Shown: in pieces, positions 45,361 to 55,772 of the stretch
How the letters are laid out: each line of letters opens with the position of its first letter
Position numbering within the stretch: the first letter of the stretch is position 1
Source: JBARKJ01 sp963698885
Lineage (GTDB): Bacteria; Nitrospirota; JACRHJ01
Direction: 5' to 3'
Length of the DNA: 64,000 nucleotides
NCBI GenBank assembly: GCA_963698885.1
Contig: CAVOSJ010000002.1
Coordinates: 248,001 to 312,000 of the forward strand
The notes under the pieces: model-generated
Database searches by the model: none
Told to the model about the DNA's origin: nothing
Seen by the model: the letters and a program-made list of their open reading frames with translations, nothing else
Made by a program: the position numbers and the translations under genes

Positions 45361-46794
45361 ATGTCTGATTCAATTAAATCTAAAGCATTATCCGGCGGTT
45401 TTGTTCTGGTCGGCCGTGAATTTGGCGGGATCGTCTTAAGCCTTATTGGAATGCTTGTCACAACCCGCCTCCTTGGCCCGCATCGATACGGCCAATTCGT
45501 CATCGTGTCAGGTCTGGCCGGCTATGCCCTCAATGTAGGCAAGCTCGGCCTCGATGTTTACCTTATCCGTTATCAAGGCGAACTCAGCGAGGAGCAGGTG
45601 GGGGTGACGCAGGGGCTATATCTTGCGCTCGGCCTTTTTTTTGCCGCCATTGCCGTCGCACTGGGGCCCGTGGTTTCGTGGTGGTACAAAGACCCCTTAC
45701 TCTGTAAACTCTTATGGTCTTACGCGATACTTATCCCCCTCACTCTGATGAGCTCAGCCCCCATAGCCCTCCTCGACCGGCAACTTTCATACAAACATGC
45801 GGCGATGACGGAGTTGGCCGGCCAGCTAACCTATGTTGCCATCTCCGTTTCAATCGTCTGGTTTACGCGCTCTATATGGGGGGTAATCATAGGCCTCTTT
45901 GGCCAGGCATTAATAACCGTTATCCTGGCCAGCCTCTGGAGTAAAATGCGGTTACGCCCTCGCTGGAATGCACGAGAGGCAAAGGAGCAGATGCGGTATG
46001 GTTTCGGCTATGCGGCTTCGACGTGGATATGGCAGGCACGCACCCTCGTGAACCCGCTCCTGGTCGGGAAGTTCCTCGGCGCCGAAGCCGCGGCCTATGT
46101 CGCCATGGCGGTCCGGATTTCCGGCTTTGTCGGCTTTGGAAGGACTGCGGTATATCGCGTGTATATGAGCTATCTCGCCCGCCTGGCCGGCGACCGCGAT
46201 AAAATGAAGGAGGCCATTGAGACGGGCCTTTCGCATCAGGTACTTATTACAGGAGTCAGTTTTATCGCTTTTCTGGCCATCGCTCCCGATCTAATCCATG
46301 GCCTGATGGGCCAGAAATGGATGCCAATCCTGGATGTCCTTCCGTTTATCGCCGCAGGCGTGGTCGTCAACAGCGGCTTCGGCCTTTATTCGTCTGCCCT
46401 TTACGTTATCGGGAAAAACCAGGACGTCAGTTTATTTCACGTACTCTATATGATATTCTACGTTTGCACCGCCTGGATATTCTTGAAAATGTCTGGTTCC
46501 ATAACCGCCTATGGCTGGGCGGAAATCGCGGCTTTTCCCAGTTATTTCCTGATCCGCTACTCATTCAGAATGCGTTTCTTTGCTATTAAGGAAAACCTTA
46601 TGTACGTCAACATTATTTTCGTCCTTGCAGGCTTAATCTTGAGCGTGCAGCTTGTGTCCGGGCCGATATGGGTGCGTATCGGGACGGCGTCTATTCTCCT
46701 GTTTATCATCCTCTTCGGGTTGCCGCAGAACCGTTCGGCAAGTCTTTTAATGTTGAATACGGCAAAGCAAAAATTCGCCATGGGTAAAGCATGA
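45361..46794 (+). CDS. Wzx-type oligosaccharide flippase
   Basis: 477 aa intact polytopic protein of the MOP/Wzx family with about 12-14 TM helices. N-terminal GGFVLVGREFGGIVLSLIGM and LLGPHRYGQFV are typical. Moves undecaprenyl-PP-linked repeat units across the inner membrane. The stop overlaps the following GT2 start (ATGA). One of three flippase-like proteins in the window. Confidence 0.92.
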   Translation: MSDSIKSKALSGGFVLVGREFGGIVLSLIGMLVTTRLLGPHRYGQFVIVSGLAGYALNVGKLGLDVYLIRYQGELSEEQVGVTQGLYLALGLFFAAIAVALGPVVSWWYKDPLLCKLLWSYAILIPLTLMSSAPIALLDRQLSYKHAAMTELAGQLTYVAISVSIVWFTRSIWGVIIGLFGQALITVILASLWSKMRLRPRWNAREAKEQMRYGFGYAASTWIWQARTLVNPLLVGKFLGAEAAAYVAMAVRISGFVGFGRTAVYRVYMSYLARLAGDRDKMKEAIETGLSHQVLITGVSFIAFLAIAPDLIHGLMGQKWMPILDVLPFIAAGVVVNSGFGLYSSALYVIGKNQDVSLFHVLYMIFYVCTAWIFLKMSGSITAYGWAEIAAFPSYFLIRYSFRMRFFAIKENLMYVNIIFVLAGLILSVQLVSGPIWVRIGTASILLFIILFGLPQNRSASLLMLNTAKQKFAMGKA

Positions 46795-47778
46795 ACGGCA
46801 TAGCGGCAGGGACAAGCAAACCTCTGGTAAGCATACTCATTAATAACTACAATTATGGCCGTTTTCTCTCCAAAGCCATCGACAGCGCCCTCAATCAGGA
46901 ATATCAGAATATCGAGGTTATTGTAGTCGATGACGGCTCAACCGACGATTCGCGCAAAATAATTGAGAGTTATGGCGAGCGCATTAAACCTGTTTTGAAA
47001 GAGAACGGCGGTCAGGCATCAGCTTTTAATGCCGGGTTTAGCTATAAGCCTAGGGAGAGATAATTTGTCTTCTTGACTCGGATGACATATTTATACCCAA
47101 ATAAAGTAGAACGATTATAGCAATGTGTTTCTCAAAAAATCCGGAGTCGTGGATTTTTATCCTATTGAAATGCATTATATCTGATGGAAAAGAAGTTCAA
47201 TGAAATGAATTCTTGTAGGGAAAATGATAGATGTAAGTCTGGACCGTGTCTGGAGATTATAGAAGTGCATTAAAGCTGGTAAAAAAATCATTTAACGCTC
47301 CGGCAACTTCAGGATTGACTTCAGCCGAAATGGTAGTTGGGCAAAATTCTTCCTATGCCGGAGGCAAAGAATGAATAACTAAGCGATAATTATCTTAAAT
47401 TTATGTCTTTTTTGATCTCAGACGGTTTTTTTAACGCCAAACTTGCCAGCTTGTTCTTCATGGCTCTAATTTATACACATTCAGGCAGGATTCAAAGAGC
47501 TCAAGCTTCGACGAATTTCGATAGAAACACGAGAAAATTAGATAAAAGAAATCTGAGAAATTCACCAATAAGCTTATGGCGGGAGGAATAGCTATTTTGA
47601 TAAATACAGTGATATCGACAAAGATGTTTTATCAATAATAAATTGTTATCTCGATTCATTATCTCGGTAGGAAGACTTTTAAATCATCGATATATTAGAA
47701 ATCAAGATATCTGGCGAGCTTTGAAGTTGAATCTTTATTGGTCTCACTTCGGCGAATTTTTATAGGAAGGAAACAGCC
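46791..47778 (+). pseudogene. GT2 glycosyltransferase, heavily broken
   Basis: ATG 46791 opens a GT2 domain (VSILINNYNYGRFLSKAIDS, EVIVVDDGSTDDS, ENGGQASAFNAGF) that stops at 47063. Another frame continues with GEIICLLDSDDIFIPK, the metal-binding motif, then stops again. Later fragments in changing frames fill the normal length of a GT2 enzyme, with no long open frame. AT-rich. At least four disruptions, so it is not functional as read. Confidence 0.75.
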
Positions 47779-49078
47779 TTGGCCGTTAAAGCTCTGACAC
47801 GGGTCGATCAAAGACTGTGGCGTATTCTTATCTGGGTTTTCGGCCTGGCGGTCCCTATCCTGTATTCCTTGAAACCCAGAAATTTTGCCATCGCGCCGAT
47901 GTTATTGAAAAATCCGATAGCCTGAACCATCTGGCGATAAAAGGGTTCTATATATTCTTCCTTTTATCTGGCTGTGGTAGCCTTTACGCGCCGGTCCGGC
48001 AAAGATAGAAAGCAGGGGGGAGCACGCATCTTCTTTCTCCTTACAATCCTCATGGCGGCGATGCCGACGCTATCATCTTTAATCTCTGGCGGGACGTTTC
48101 AATTGACTATCTCGGGAGTATAGGCATCTATTCGGCCACTTATTTTCTACCCGCACCTCCCCTTGAATGGTGGGCCCGGGAGGTAAGGATCATGCTTCTC
48201 GTAGTTTTCATATACGGCAGTCTTGTAGCAGCCGTACTTTACCCGAACTGGGCGTGGGACAAGGGGTACGATACTCAAAGCACCGTTGCGGTTTTTTCAT
48301 GGAGATTATTCGGGATGGCAAACCATCCCAATGGGCTGGCGCCTCTTGCAGGCTTTTCATGGATTCTCGGGCGTTTTCCCGGTTGCCGCCTGAAGTGAGA
48401 GTTTCTGCATGGAGCGGCTGTTCTCACTGTGCTGTATTTTACCCAGTCGAAGACAATATGGGTGATAGCCCTTCTCCTTCTGGGCGTATATATCCTGATA
48501 AAAATTGCCTCTCTTGGCGGCTTCAGAAAATATCTGACATTTTTTGCCGTAGGGACGAGCGTCTATGCCTTCGCCGTATATCTTATAAATTATTCATCCC
48601 TTACAGACCGTATAAAGGATATGCAGTACAACCAACAGGTCCTCAGTCTAACTGGGAGGCTTATGATCTGGGTACATGCATACCAGATGTGGTCCAAAAA
48701 CCCATGGATTGGCAAGGGGCTGGATGCATGGAATTCGAAGGCCGCTGTGGAAGAGAGTATCAGAGTTCTCGGCTGGGCGGTCCCCCATGCCCATAACCAG
48801 CTGTTACAGATCCTTTCTGAATCCGGATTGATCGGGCTGGGTGTCATGGTGTTATGGGCATTGTTCTACGTTAGAATAGTGCGGCAGGGCCCCTGCTGAG
48901 TCTGCGTGTTCCTTTGTGGTGGTTGAGCGCCTTTTTCTTCCTGTCCGGGTTCACCGAAGTGGCACTTCAATACAATATCGGCCCTGGAAACACACTTATG
49001 ACATGGATCATTTTTACCCTCGTATTGATAGTGGGCAGGTCATACCCGGGGCTTAGCGAACAGAAAGATCATCCGTGA
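47779..49078 (+). pseudogene. O-antigen ligase/polymerase (Wzy-like), frame-broken
   Basis: Starts at TTG 47779 behind GGAAGG with a TM helix (WRILIWVFGLAVPILYS). Hydrophobic segments then occur in alternating frames. The Wzy/WaaL family landmark is near the end: NHPNGLAPLAGFSWILGR, RLMIWVHAYQMWSKNPWIGK and AHNQLLQILSESGLIGLG (histidine loop). It ends at TGA 49078, overlapping the next GTG start. About four or five frame breaks. It would be the repeat-unit polymerase of this operon. Confidence 0.8.
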
Positions 49079-50232
49079 AAACAAGGAATGTTTTAATTTA
49101 TAAGGACACTCTTCTGCCGCCATCCGAGACTTTTATCCTCTCTCAGGGGGAGGGCTTATCGGAATTCAAGGCGTTATATGTCGGGTCCAAAAGGGTTAGT
49201 GGAATTGAAGTCCCTTCGGAGCGCTCCTATTTCATAAGTAATGGGAGCCGCTTGGGGAGATGCCGGGAAATACTTTTCAAAGCATTTGGCTTGCTCCCGT
49301 CTCGATATGCATGAAATGCTCAAGAGATTGCAGCCGGTCCTGGTACATGCCCATTTCGGCCCTGACGGCGTCCAGGCGCATACCTTGGCCAAGTCTTTGC
49401 ACTTGCCTCTCATAGTTACCTTTCATGGGTATGATGCAACAACAAAAGACGTTTTTTTATACAAGATGTCTTTTGCCCACAGAAAATATCTGAGAAGGCG
49501 GCAAGACTTGTTCAAGAACGGCTCCCTTTTCATCGCAGTTTCTCAGTTCATCAAGCTGAAGCTTTTGGAACAAGGAGTGCCCCGAAGAAAAGATTGTCGT
49601 GCATTACATTGGGGTTGATATAAACAGATTTGAGCCATCGCCGCAAGTTGCACCGGGAGCCGATTGTGCTTTTTGTCGGACGCCTGGTCGAGAAAAAGGG
49701 CTGTACATATTTGATTCAAGCGATGAAGGATGTCCAGGCTTCTTTCCGGATGCGGAGCTTGTTGTAATCGGCGACGGCCCGCTACGGAAGCAATTGGAGG
49801 ACGAGGCGGAAAAGTCTCTTGATAAGTTCCAGTTCCTGGGCGTTCAACCGCCCAACGTGGTAAAGGAATGGATTAACCGGGCAAGGGTTTTTTCCGTCCC
49901 GAGCATAACCGCTGAAAGCGGCGATGCCGAAGGGATTCGGAATAGTCTTTGCCGAGGCGCAGGCGATGGGAGTCCCGGTTGCCAGTTTTTTAAGCGGCGG
50001 AATACCGGAGGCGGTAGCGCATGGCGAGACCGGCCTACTTGCCGCCGAAAGGGATGTCGAGGGGCTTGCCGCCAACATCAAGCGCCTCCTCTCAGATGAG
50101 GAACTCTGGCAGACAATGAGCCAGCAGGCACGAGAGCGGGTACGAGAACGTTTCGACCTCAAGCGACAGACCAGGCTCCTGGAGAATATATACTCAGACG
50201 TTATTGCCGGGGATGCGGGAGGAGCAGCATAA
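49075..50232 (+). pseudogene. GT4 glycosyltransferase, multiply frame-broken
   Basis: GTG 49075 begins RNVLIYKDTLLPPSETFIL. Successive frames carry PVLVHAHFGPDGVQAH (about 49330-49380), YIGVDINRFEP (about 49600), PDAELVVIGDGPLRKQLED (about 49750) and GFGIVFAEAQAMGVPVASFL with the donor-site glutamates, ending at TAA 50232. At least five one-base shifts; the conserved blocks are all present in order, giving a protein of about 385 aa. Stop overlaps the next ATG. Confidence 0.8.
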
Positions 50233-51176
50233 TGTCAGCTGTTATGACTGGTCCGCTGGTTTCCGCCGTCATCCCGACGCGGAACAGGCCCGAGATGGTA
50301 GTTCGTGCGGTTTCGAGCGCCCTGTCTCAGACATATGAGAATATTGAGGTCGTTGTAGTGGTGGACGGGCCGGACCGAGGGACCGCAGATGCGCTGGAAC
50401 GGGTGAACAACCCGAGGTTGAAAATCGTACTGTTGCCGGAAAGTGTCGGCGGGTCAGGCGCCCGTAACGCAGGCGTCAAGGCGGCAAACGGGGAGTGGGT
50501 TGCTTTTCTGGACGACGATGATGTATGGCTGCCCGAAAAAATTCAAAAACAATTAGCTTTAGCAATATCCGCTCCTGAGCCTTATCCCGTGATTGCTTGC
50601 CGTCTTATTGCCCAAACAAATAATGAACAGTTTATTTGGCCCAAAAGGTTACCAATGCCTCATGAAGCTATCGGGGATTATCTTTTCTATCGGAAAAGTT
50701 TTTTCCAGGGAGAAACATTAATACAAACTTCCACGCTTTTCTTACCAAAAGAACTTATCTTAAAAGTGCCTTTTAAAAAACTACGGAGACATCAAGATTG
50801 GGACTGGCTTTTGCGTGCTAGTGAAACGACAGGATTTCGCCTAATTTTTGAGGCAGAACCTCAGGCAGTTTGGTTTATTGACGAAAATAGATCACGGGTA
50901 AGTACAAAATATTCCTCGGATGAATGGAAAGACTCCTTAAAATGGATTTCAAGTCATCACGAAAAGATTAGCAACCGGTCTTATACTAATTTCCTTATGA
51001 CAGTCGTAGCAGATATGGCAAGCAGGGCAGGCGATACGCCAGCCATTAAAAAAATCTTATCCGAAGTCATTAAAAATGGTGGTCCTAACTTCTGGGCTGC
51101 GGGATCCTTCCTGGCAATATGGCTATTTCCAAAACACATTCGTCATAAAATGAGGAGTTTCTTTTCTAACATCTAA
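50232..51176 (+). CDS. GT2-family glycosyltransferase
   Basis: 314 aa intact. VSAVIPTRNRPEMVVRAVSS, ENIEVVVVVDGPDRG, GGSGARNAGVKAANGEWVAF followed by a run of four aspartates (metal binding) and RRHQDWDWLLR. Codon use changes near 50,540 from GC-rich to AT-rich within the gene, suggesting a recombination joint. Confidence 0.92.
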   Translation: MSAVMTGPLVSAVIPTRNRPEMVVRAVSSALSQTYENIEVVVVVDGPDRGTADALERVNNPRLKIVLLPESVGGSGARNAGVKAANGEWVAFLDDDDVWLPEKIQKQLALAISAPEPYPVIACRLIAQTNNEQFIWPKRLPMPHEAIGDYLFYRKSFFQGETLIQTSTLFLPKELILKVPFKKLRRHQDWDWLLRASETTGFRLIFEAEPQAVWFIDENRSRVSTKYSSDEWKDSLKWISSHHEKISNRSYTNFLMTVVADMASRAGDTPAIKKILSEVIKNGGPNFWAAGSFLAIWLFPKHIRHKMRSFFSNI

Positions 51177-51178
51177 CT

Positions 51179-52273
51179 ATGGCTAAAATAATTCAGATTG
51201 TAACTCAAATGGAAGCCGGCGGTGCTCAACGCATGGCGTTATGGCTTGCTGAAGGGCTATTAAATAAAGGCCATGAAGTAGAGGTCTGGTACCTCTATAA
51301 AAAACGTCCAGTTCAATCGGATACAATTCATCAGCTTGTTTTAGATAATAAAAAACCAAACGGGATATTGCAAAACTTATTGTTGATTCCGAAATTGATC
51401 AAGGCTATCAAGAAGTGCAAACCGGATGTTGTAATATCCCATACTCATTATGCAAATATTATTTGCCAACCTGTTTCGTGGCTTTTACGAGTGCCAAAAA
51501 GGATAGCCGTTCAGCATAGTCCCGTCGGTAAAAATCCGAGACTAGCCCGGTGGTTTGACCTGTTATGGGGCACCTGCGGATTTTATACTGACAATGTTAC
51601 GGTATCCTGTGCTGTCGAGCATTCAGTCTCGCGCTATCCCGAAAACTATAAGCGGAAATTACATGTAGTCTATAACGGCATACCCCGCCTTGAACAGCCG
51701 CCGGTATTGCGAGAGGAAGTCCGCAGCCGGTTGAACCTCCCTAAGGGTTGTTTTTTGCTGGTCAATGTGGGACGCTTGTCATATCCAAAGAACCAGGTAG
51801 CCATTCTCAAGGCGCTATCTCATCTGCCGGACGTACATCTGGTAGTCGTTGGAGAAGGTGAACTGCGGGATAAATTGACAGCGGAAGCCGGCCGGTTGAA
51901 AGTATCGGACAGGGTTCACTTCATTGGTGAAGTAACTTCAAGCGAGGTACTTTACATCTTACACGCATCGGACCTTTTCGTATTTCCGTCCCACTTTGAA
52001 GGAATGTCTATGTCTCTCTTAGAGGTAATGCAAATAGGAAAGCCTATAATCGCGAGCGATATTCCGTCCAACATCGAGCTGTTGGGCGATACTGCCCTTT
52101 TTGTGAAACCTGAGGATTTCACGGGTCTTGTAAAAAATGTGAGGATGCTGCAAGAAGATAGTGAATTGCGACAGAATCTTATCGAGAAAACGAAGGCAAG
52201 GGCCGCTTTGTTCAGTCTTGAGAATATGGTAAATAATTACGAAAGGCTCCTAACCGGCCAAGAACGCCGGTAG
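51179..52273 (+). CDS. GT4-family glycosyltransferase
   Basis: 364 aa intact GT-B enzyme. GGAQRMALWLAEGLLNKGH at the N-terminus, VNVGRLSYPKNQVAILKAL, VVVGEGELRDKL, and donor motif SHFEGMSMSLLEVMQIGKPI. Starts two bases after the GT2 gene. Product likely a glycan intermediate of the same repeat unit. Confidence 0.93.
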   Translation: MAKIIQIVTQMEAGGAQRMALWLAEGLLNKGHEVEVWYLYKKRPVQSDTIHQLVLDNKKPNGILQNLLLIPKLIKAIKKCKPDVVISHTHYANIICQPVSWLLRVPKRIAVQHSPVGKNPRLARWFDLLWGTCGFYTDNVTVSCAVEHSVSRYPENYKRKLHVVYNGIPRLEQPPVLREEVRSRLNLPKGCFLLVNVGRLSYPKNQVAILKALSHLPDVHLVVVGEGELRDKLTAEAGRLKVSDRVHFIGEVTSSEVLYILHASDLFVFPSHFEGMSMSLLEVMQIGKPIIASDIPSNIELLGDTALFVKPEDFTGLVKNVRMLQEDSELRQNLIEKTKARAALFSLENMVNNYERLLTGQERR

Positions 52274-52283
52274 TCTTAAAGAT

Positions 52284-53057
52284 ATGAAAACAATTTCTCT
52301 ACTTGATATAAAGGTCAACCCGCTGACCATGCCAGAGTTGCAGGAGGTAATCGCCCAGGCAATCGGACAGGGGCAGCGGTGGATCGTTGCGAACCATAAC
52401 CTCCACAGCGTTTACCTTTTCCAGCGCGACCCGAAATTCAGAGAATTCTATGCGCAGGCGAAGCTCGCCCACATCGACGGCATGTCGCTCGTCTTCCTCG
52501 CCCGCCTGCTTGGGCACCCTCTTTCCCGGGACCAACGGGTGACCTTCGTCGATTTGGTGCGGCCCTTCATGGCCCGGGCGGAGGGGTCCGGCTGGCGGGT
52601 ATTTTTCCTGGGGAGCAGGCCAGGGGTCGGAGAGAAAGCGGAGGTGATACTCAAAGGCGAATACCCGGGGCTCGATATCAAGACGCACCATGGGTACTTC
52701 GACAACCGGCCTGAAAGCGCGGAAAACGGTGAAGTCATCTCGCTGATAAATTCTTTTGGTCCTCATGTCCTGATAGTCGGCATGGGAATGCCGCGCCAGG
52801 AGCACTGGATCCTCGATAATATAGCGCGTCTGGAGACGAACGCAGTGCTGTCGGCGGGAGCGTGCATGGATTATGTCGCTGGAGAAATTCCCACTCCTCC
52901 ACGCTGGATGGGGAGAATGGGTCTTGAATGGTTATACAGGCTCCTTTCTGAGCCTCAAAGATTATGGAGACGCTATCTGATAGAGCCATGGTTTATTTGC
53001 TATTTATTAATAAAACAATTATATACCAGGCAGCACGCAAATGAAAAACAAGACTGA
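52284..53057 (+). CDS. WecG/TagA/CpsF-family glycosyltransferase (GT26)
   Basis: 257 aa. Family motifs: IVANHNLHSVYLFQRDPKFR, AHIDGMSLVFLARLLG, RVFFLGSRPGVGEKA, VGMGMPRQEHWI and GEIPTPPRWMGRMGLEWLYR. These enzymes transfer N-acetylmannosaminuronic acid or a similar sugar onto a lipid-linked acceptor. Its end overlaps the GH10 gene by 17 bases. Confidence 0.94.
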   Translation: MKTISLLDIKVNPLTMPELQEVIAQAIGQGQRWIVANHNLHSVYLFQRDPKFREFYAQAKLAHIDGMSLVFLARLLGHPLSRDQRVTFVDLVRPFMARAEGSGWRVFFLGSRPGVGEKAEVILKGEYPGLDIKTHHGYFDNRPESAENGEVISLINSFGPHVLIVGMGMPRQEHWILDNIARLETNAVLSAGACMDYVAGEIPTPPRWMGRMGLEWLYRLLSEPQRLWRRYLIEPWFICYLLIKQLYTRQHANEKQD

Positions 53058-54187
53058 CCGCAGAGGCTTCATAAAGAGTATGGGATATTTAGGTGCCGGC
53101 GCCCTGATTACCAGCCGCATTAACTTTCCACTTTCCGCTATGGCCCAAAGCATTAATGGTCCTGCCGCGGAGACTATTTCTCTGCGAAAGCATGCCGCGG
53201 CCAAGGGACTTTTTTATGGGGCGGCAAGTTTTAAACGCATCCTTTCTTCGGACACTGAGTTTGCGAAAAAGTTCATTGAAGAGTGTTCGATACTCGTGCC
53301 TGAATGGGAATTAAAGTGGAAAGCCCTTAGACCTACGGCAACAGGTTTTAATTTCGATACCTTTGATTGGTTATTAAATTTTGCAGAAAAGAACAAAATG
53401 CTTTTTAGAGGTCATAATCTGGTATGGCACGAGGATTTGCCGACATGGTTTAACAGCACGGTTAATAAGCAGAATGCGGAACAATTTTTATTGAACCATA
53501 TAAAAACGGTAGTAAGCAGGCATGCTGGCAAGGTTCATTCCTGGGATGTAGTAAACGAACCAATGGCCGTTTGGGACAAAAATCCTGACGGCTTACGTAG
53601 TTCTTCCCCCTGGTACAAATTGCTTGGGCCGAATTATATCGATATTGCTTTTCATGCTGCTGCAGAGGCAGATCCGAATACTATGCTGGTATTAAATCAA
53701 AACCATGTGGAACAGGAAAGGCCTGGTGATGACGAAACGAGAAAAGCTGTCTTAAGACTGTTAGAGAGAATGAAATCATCAGGCACACCAATCCATGCTC
53801 TGGGAATTGAAGCACATCTGGGGGGCAAGGATGTTGGATTTAATAAAAGCAAATTCCGGGCTTTTCTCAGTGACGTTGCAGGTCTTGATTTAAAAATTAT
53901 TATTACCGAATTGGATGTAACTGAATGATAACTTGCCCGGTGAAATAGCTGTGCGGGATAGAATCATAGCAGGTATGTATGAAGATTTTTTGTCTGTCGC
54001 GCTTGCTGAAAAAGCCGTTATCGGCGTACTGACCTGGGGTTTATCCGATAAATATACATGGCTGGCAAAATATGCGCCGCGAGATGATAAAATGCCCGTC
54101 CGCCCTTTGCCTCTTGAGGATAATTTTAATAGAAAACCTGCGTGGGAGGCTATTGCCCGTTGTTTAGACAATGCACCAAAAAGATAA
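53041..54187 (+). CDS. Tat-exported GH10 glycoside hydrolase (one frameshift)
   Basis: About 380 aa. Twin-arginine signal DRRGFIKSMGYLGAG at 6-20 with a hydrophobic stretch and an AMAQS-type cleavage site near 35. GH10 fold with acid/base E173 (WDVVNEP) and nucleophile E290 (ITELDV). Right after the nucleophile one extra base (near 53926) shifts the frame; the rest (NLPGEIAVRDRIIAGMYEDF, GVLTWGLSDKYTW) continues at 53933-54187. GH10 enzymes are mostly endo-xylanases; in an exopolysaccharide operon it more likely cuts or trims the polymer. A paralogue lies at 62.5-63.7 kb. Confidence 0.88.
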
Positions 54188-54311
54188 TGTGATCTTCTTC
54201 ATTTCTGACCGGGACGCCCTTATTTCTAAGGCCCTTTTGAAAGAATAGAATTTGTCAGCGATCTGAGTCGGAAGATACGCAGTTTTATCACTGTTTATAA
54301 GGAATTTTTTT

Positions 54312-55772
54312 ATGTCTCTCAGAGATTCGGCAACTGTCGGCGTAAAATGGATGGGTGTGGCTTCGGCGATCACCATCGTCACGCAACTGCTTCAGTACAC
54401 CATACTTGCCCGCCTTTTGAACCCCGAAGACTTCGGGCTGATGAATATGATGATAGTGGTATTCGGATTAGCGCAAGCCTTCGGCGACATGGGCATCAGC
54501 AATGCAATTATTCACCGCCAGGATGCGACCCTCGATCAATTATCGAGCTTGTACTGGTTGAATATCTTTGCGGGAATCTCAGTATTTGTGCTGGTCATCG
54601 CCCTATCTCCCCTCGTAGTTCTTTTTTACCGGGAACCGCGGATACAGAGAATGATTATGGTTGGTGCGGCTATGTTTCTTATTGCACCCTTTGGACAACA
54701 ATTTCAGATGCTTCTTCAGAAAGAAATGAAATTTGACATTATAGCAAAAACAGAAGTCATATCGGCCGTTGCAGGAACGGTGGTAGCCGTGCTGACGGCC
54801 TTAATGGGACAAGGGGTTTTTGCCATGATCTGGGGCCAGTTGACCAATACGGCGTTCAGATCGCTTTTATATGCCAAGGTCGGCTGGTCATCCTGGCGTC
54901 CCAGGCTCCATTTCAGAAGGATTGACCTGAAGGGTTATATGCGCTTCGGCATCTATCAAATGGGAGAGCGTTGTGTTAATTATTTCTCTGCCAATGTGGA
55001 TTATATAATGATAGGAAGGTTCCTTGGTCCACAGGTCCTGGGCGCCTACTCACTGGCCTATCAGGTAGTGGTTATGCCGATTACCAAAATAAATCCGATA
55101 ATTACGAGGGTGGCCTACCCTGTTTTCGCAAAGAAGCAGACGGATAATCAGGCGTTGTGCCGCGGTTATTTGCAGATGATGAAGCTGCTTGGCATCATAG
55201 TATTCCCTCTTTTGATCGGAGTGGCAGTTATTTCTCCAGTTGTTGTCCCCGTGCTTTTTGGCAATAAATGGGGGCAGACCGCCGTGCTCATACAAATAAT
55301 GGCTTTAGTCGGGATATTAAAATCCCTGGGTAACCCGTCAGGGACGATATTGCTGGCGAAGGGTCGGGCGGATATCGGCTTTAAATGGAATGTAACCGTT
55401 GCTGCCATAAATACCGCCGTATTCTGGATGTGCGCGAAATATTATGGGGTATACGCTGTCGCATGGTCCTGGGTTGCCTTGTCAATACTATATGCCATAC
55501 TAATGCAATTGATATTGAACTATATCGTTAAGTTGCAGTTTGTCGATTACGTCGCTTCTTTTTCGAAATCTTTGATTCTTTCTATCGGTATGGGTTTGGT
55601 TGTCTACGTGGGTTATCTTTTCCTGCCTGCAATAATAACAAACGAAATGCTGTTGTTGGCGGTATTGATAGCGTTGGGATTCGGTAGTTATGCATTGGCA
55701 AACATATTTTTTGACCACGAGAACCTTAGTCATACGATAGCACTAATATTCAAAAAAAGTGAGGTATCCTGA
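54312..55772 (+). CDS. Wzx-type flippase (MOP family)
   Basis: 486 aa intact, about 12-14 TM helices. N-terminal GVKWMGVASAITIVTQLLQY and LLNPEDFGLMNMMIV; DYIMIGRFLGPQVLGAYSLA midway. It is of the RfbX/TuaB/AmsL subtype and clearly different from the flippase at 45,361. AAGGAA precedes the ATG. The stop overlaps the next gene (TGATG). The preceding 124 bases (54188-54311) hold only a weak CCTTA-loop-TAAGG hairpin. Confidence 0.92.
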   Translation: MSLRDSATVGVKWMGVASAITIVTQLLQYTILARLLNPEDFGLMNMMIVVFGLAQAFGDMGISNAIIHRQDATLDQLSSLYWLNIFAGISVFVLVIALSPLVVLFYREPRIQRMIMVGAAMFLIAPFGQQFQMLLQKEMKFDIIAKTEVISAVAGTVVAVLTALMGQGVFAMIWGQLTNTAFRSLLYAKVGWSSWRPRLHFRRIDLKGYMRFGIYQMGERCVNYFSANVDYIMIGRFLGPQVLGAYSLAYQVVVMPITKINPIITRVAYPVFAKKQTDNQALCRGYLQMMKLLGIIVFPLLIGVAVISPVVVPVLFGNKWGQTAVLIQIMALVGILKSLGNPSGTILLAKGRADIGFKWNVTVAAINTAVFWMCAKYYGVYAVAWSWVALSILYAILMQLILNYIVKLQFVDYVASFSKSLILSIGMGLVVYVGYLFLPAIITNEMLLLAVLIALGFGSYALANIFFDHENLSHTIALIFKKSEVS

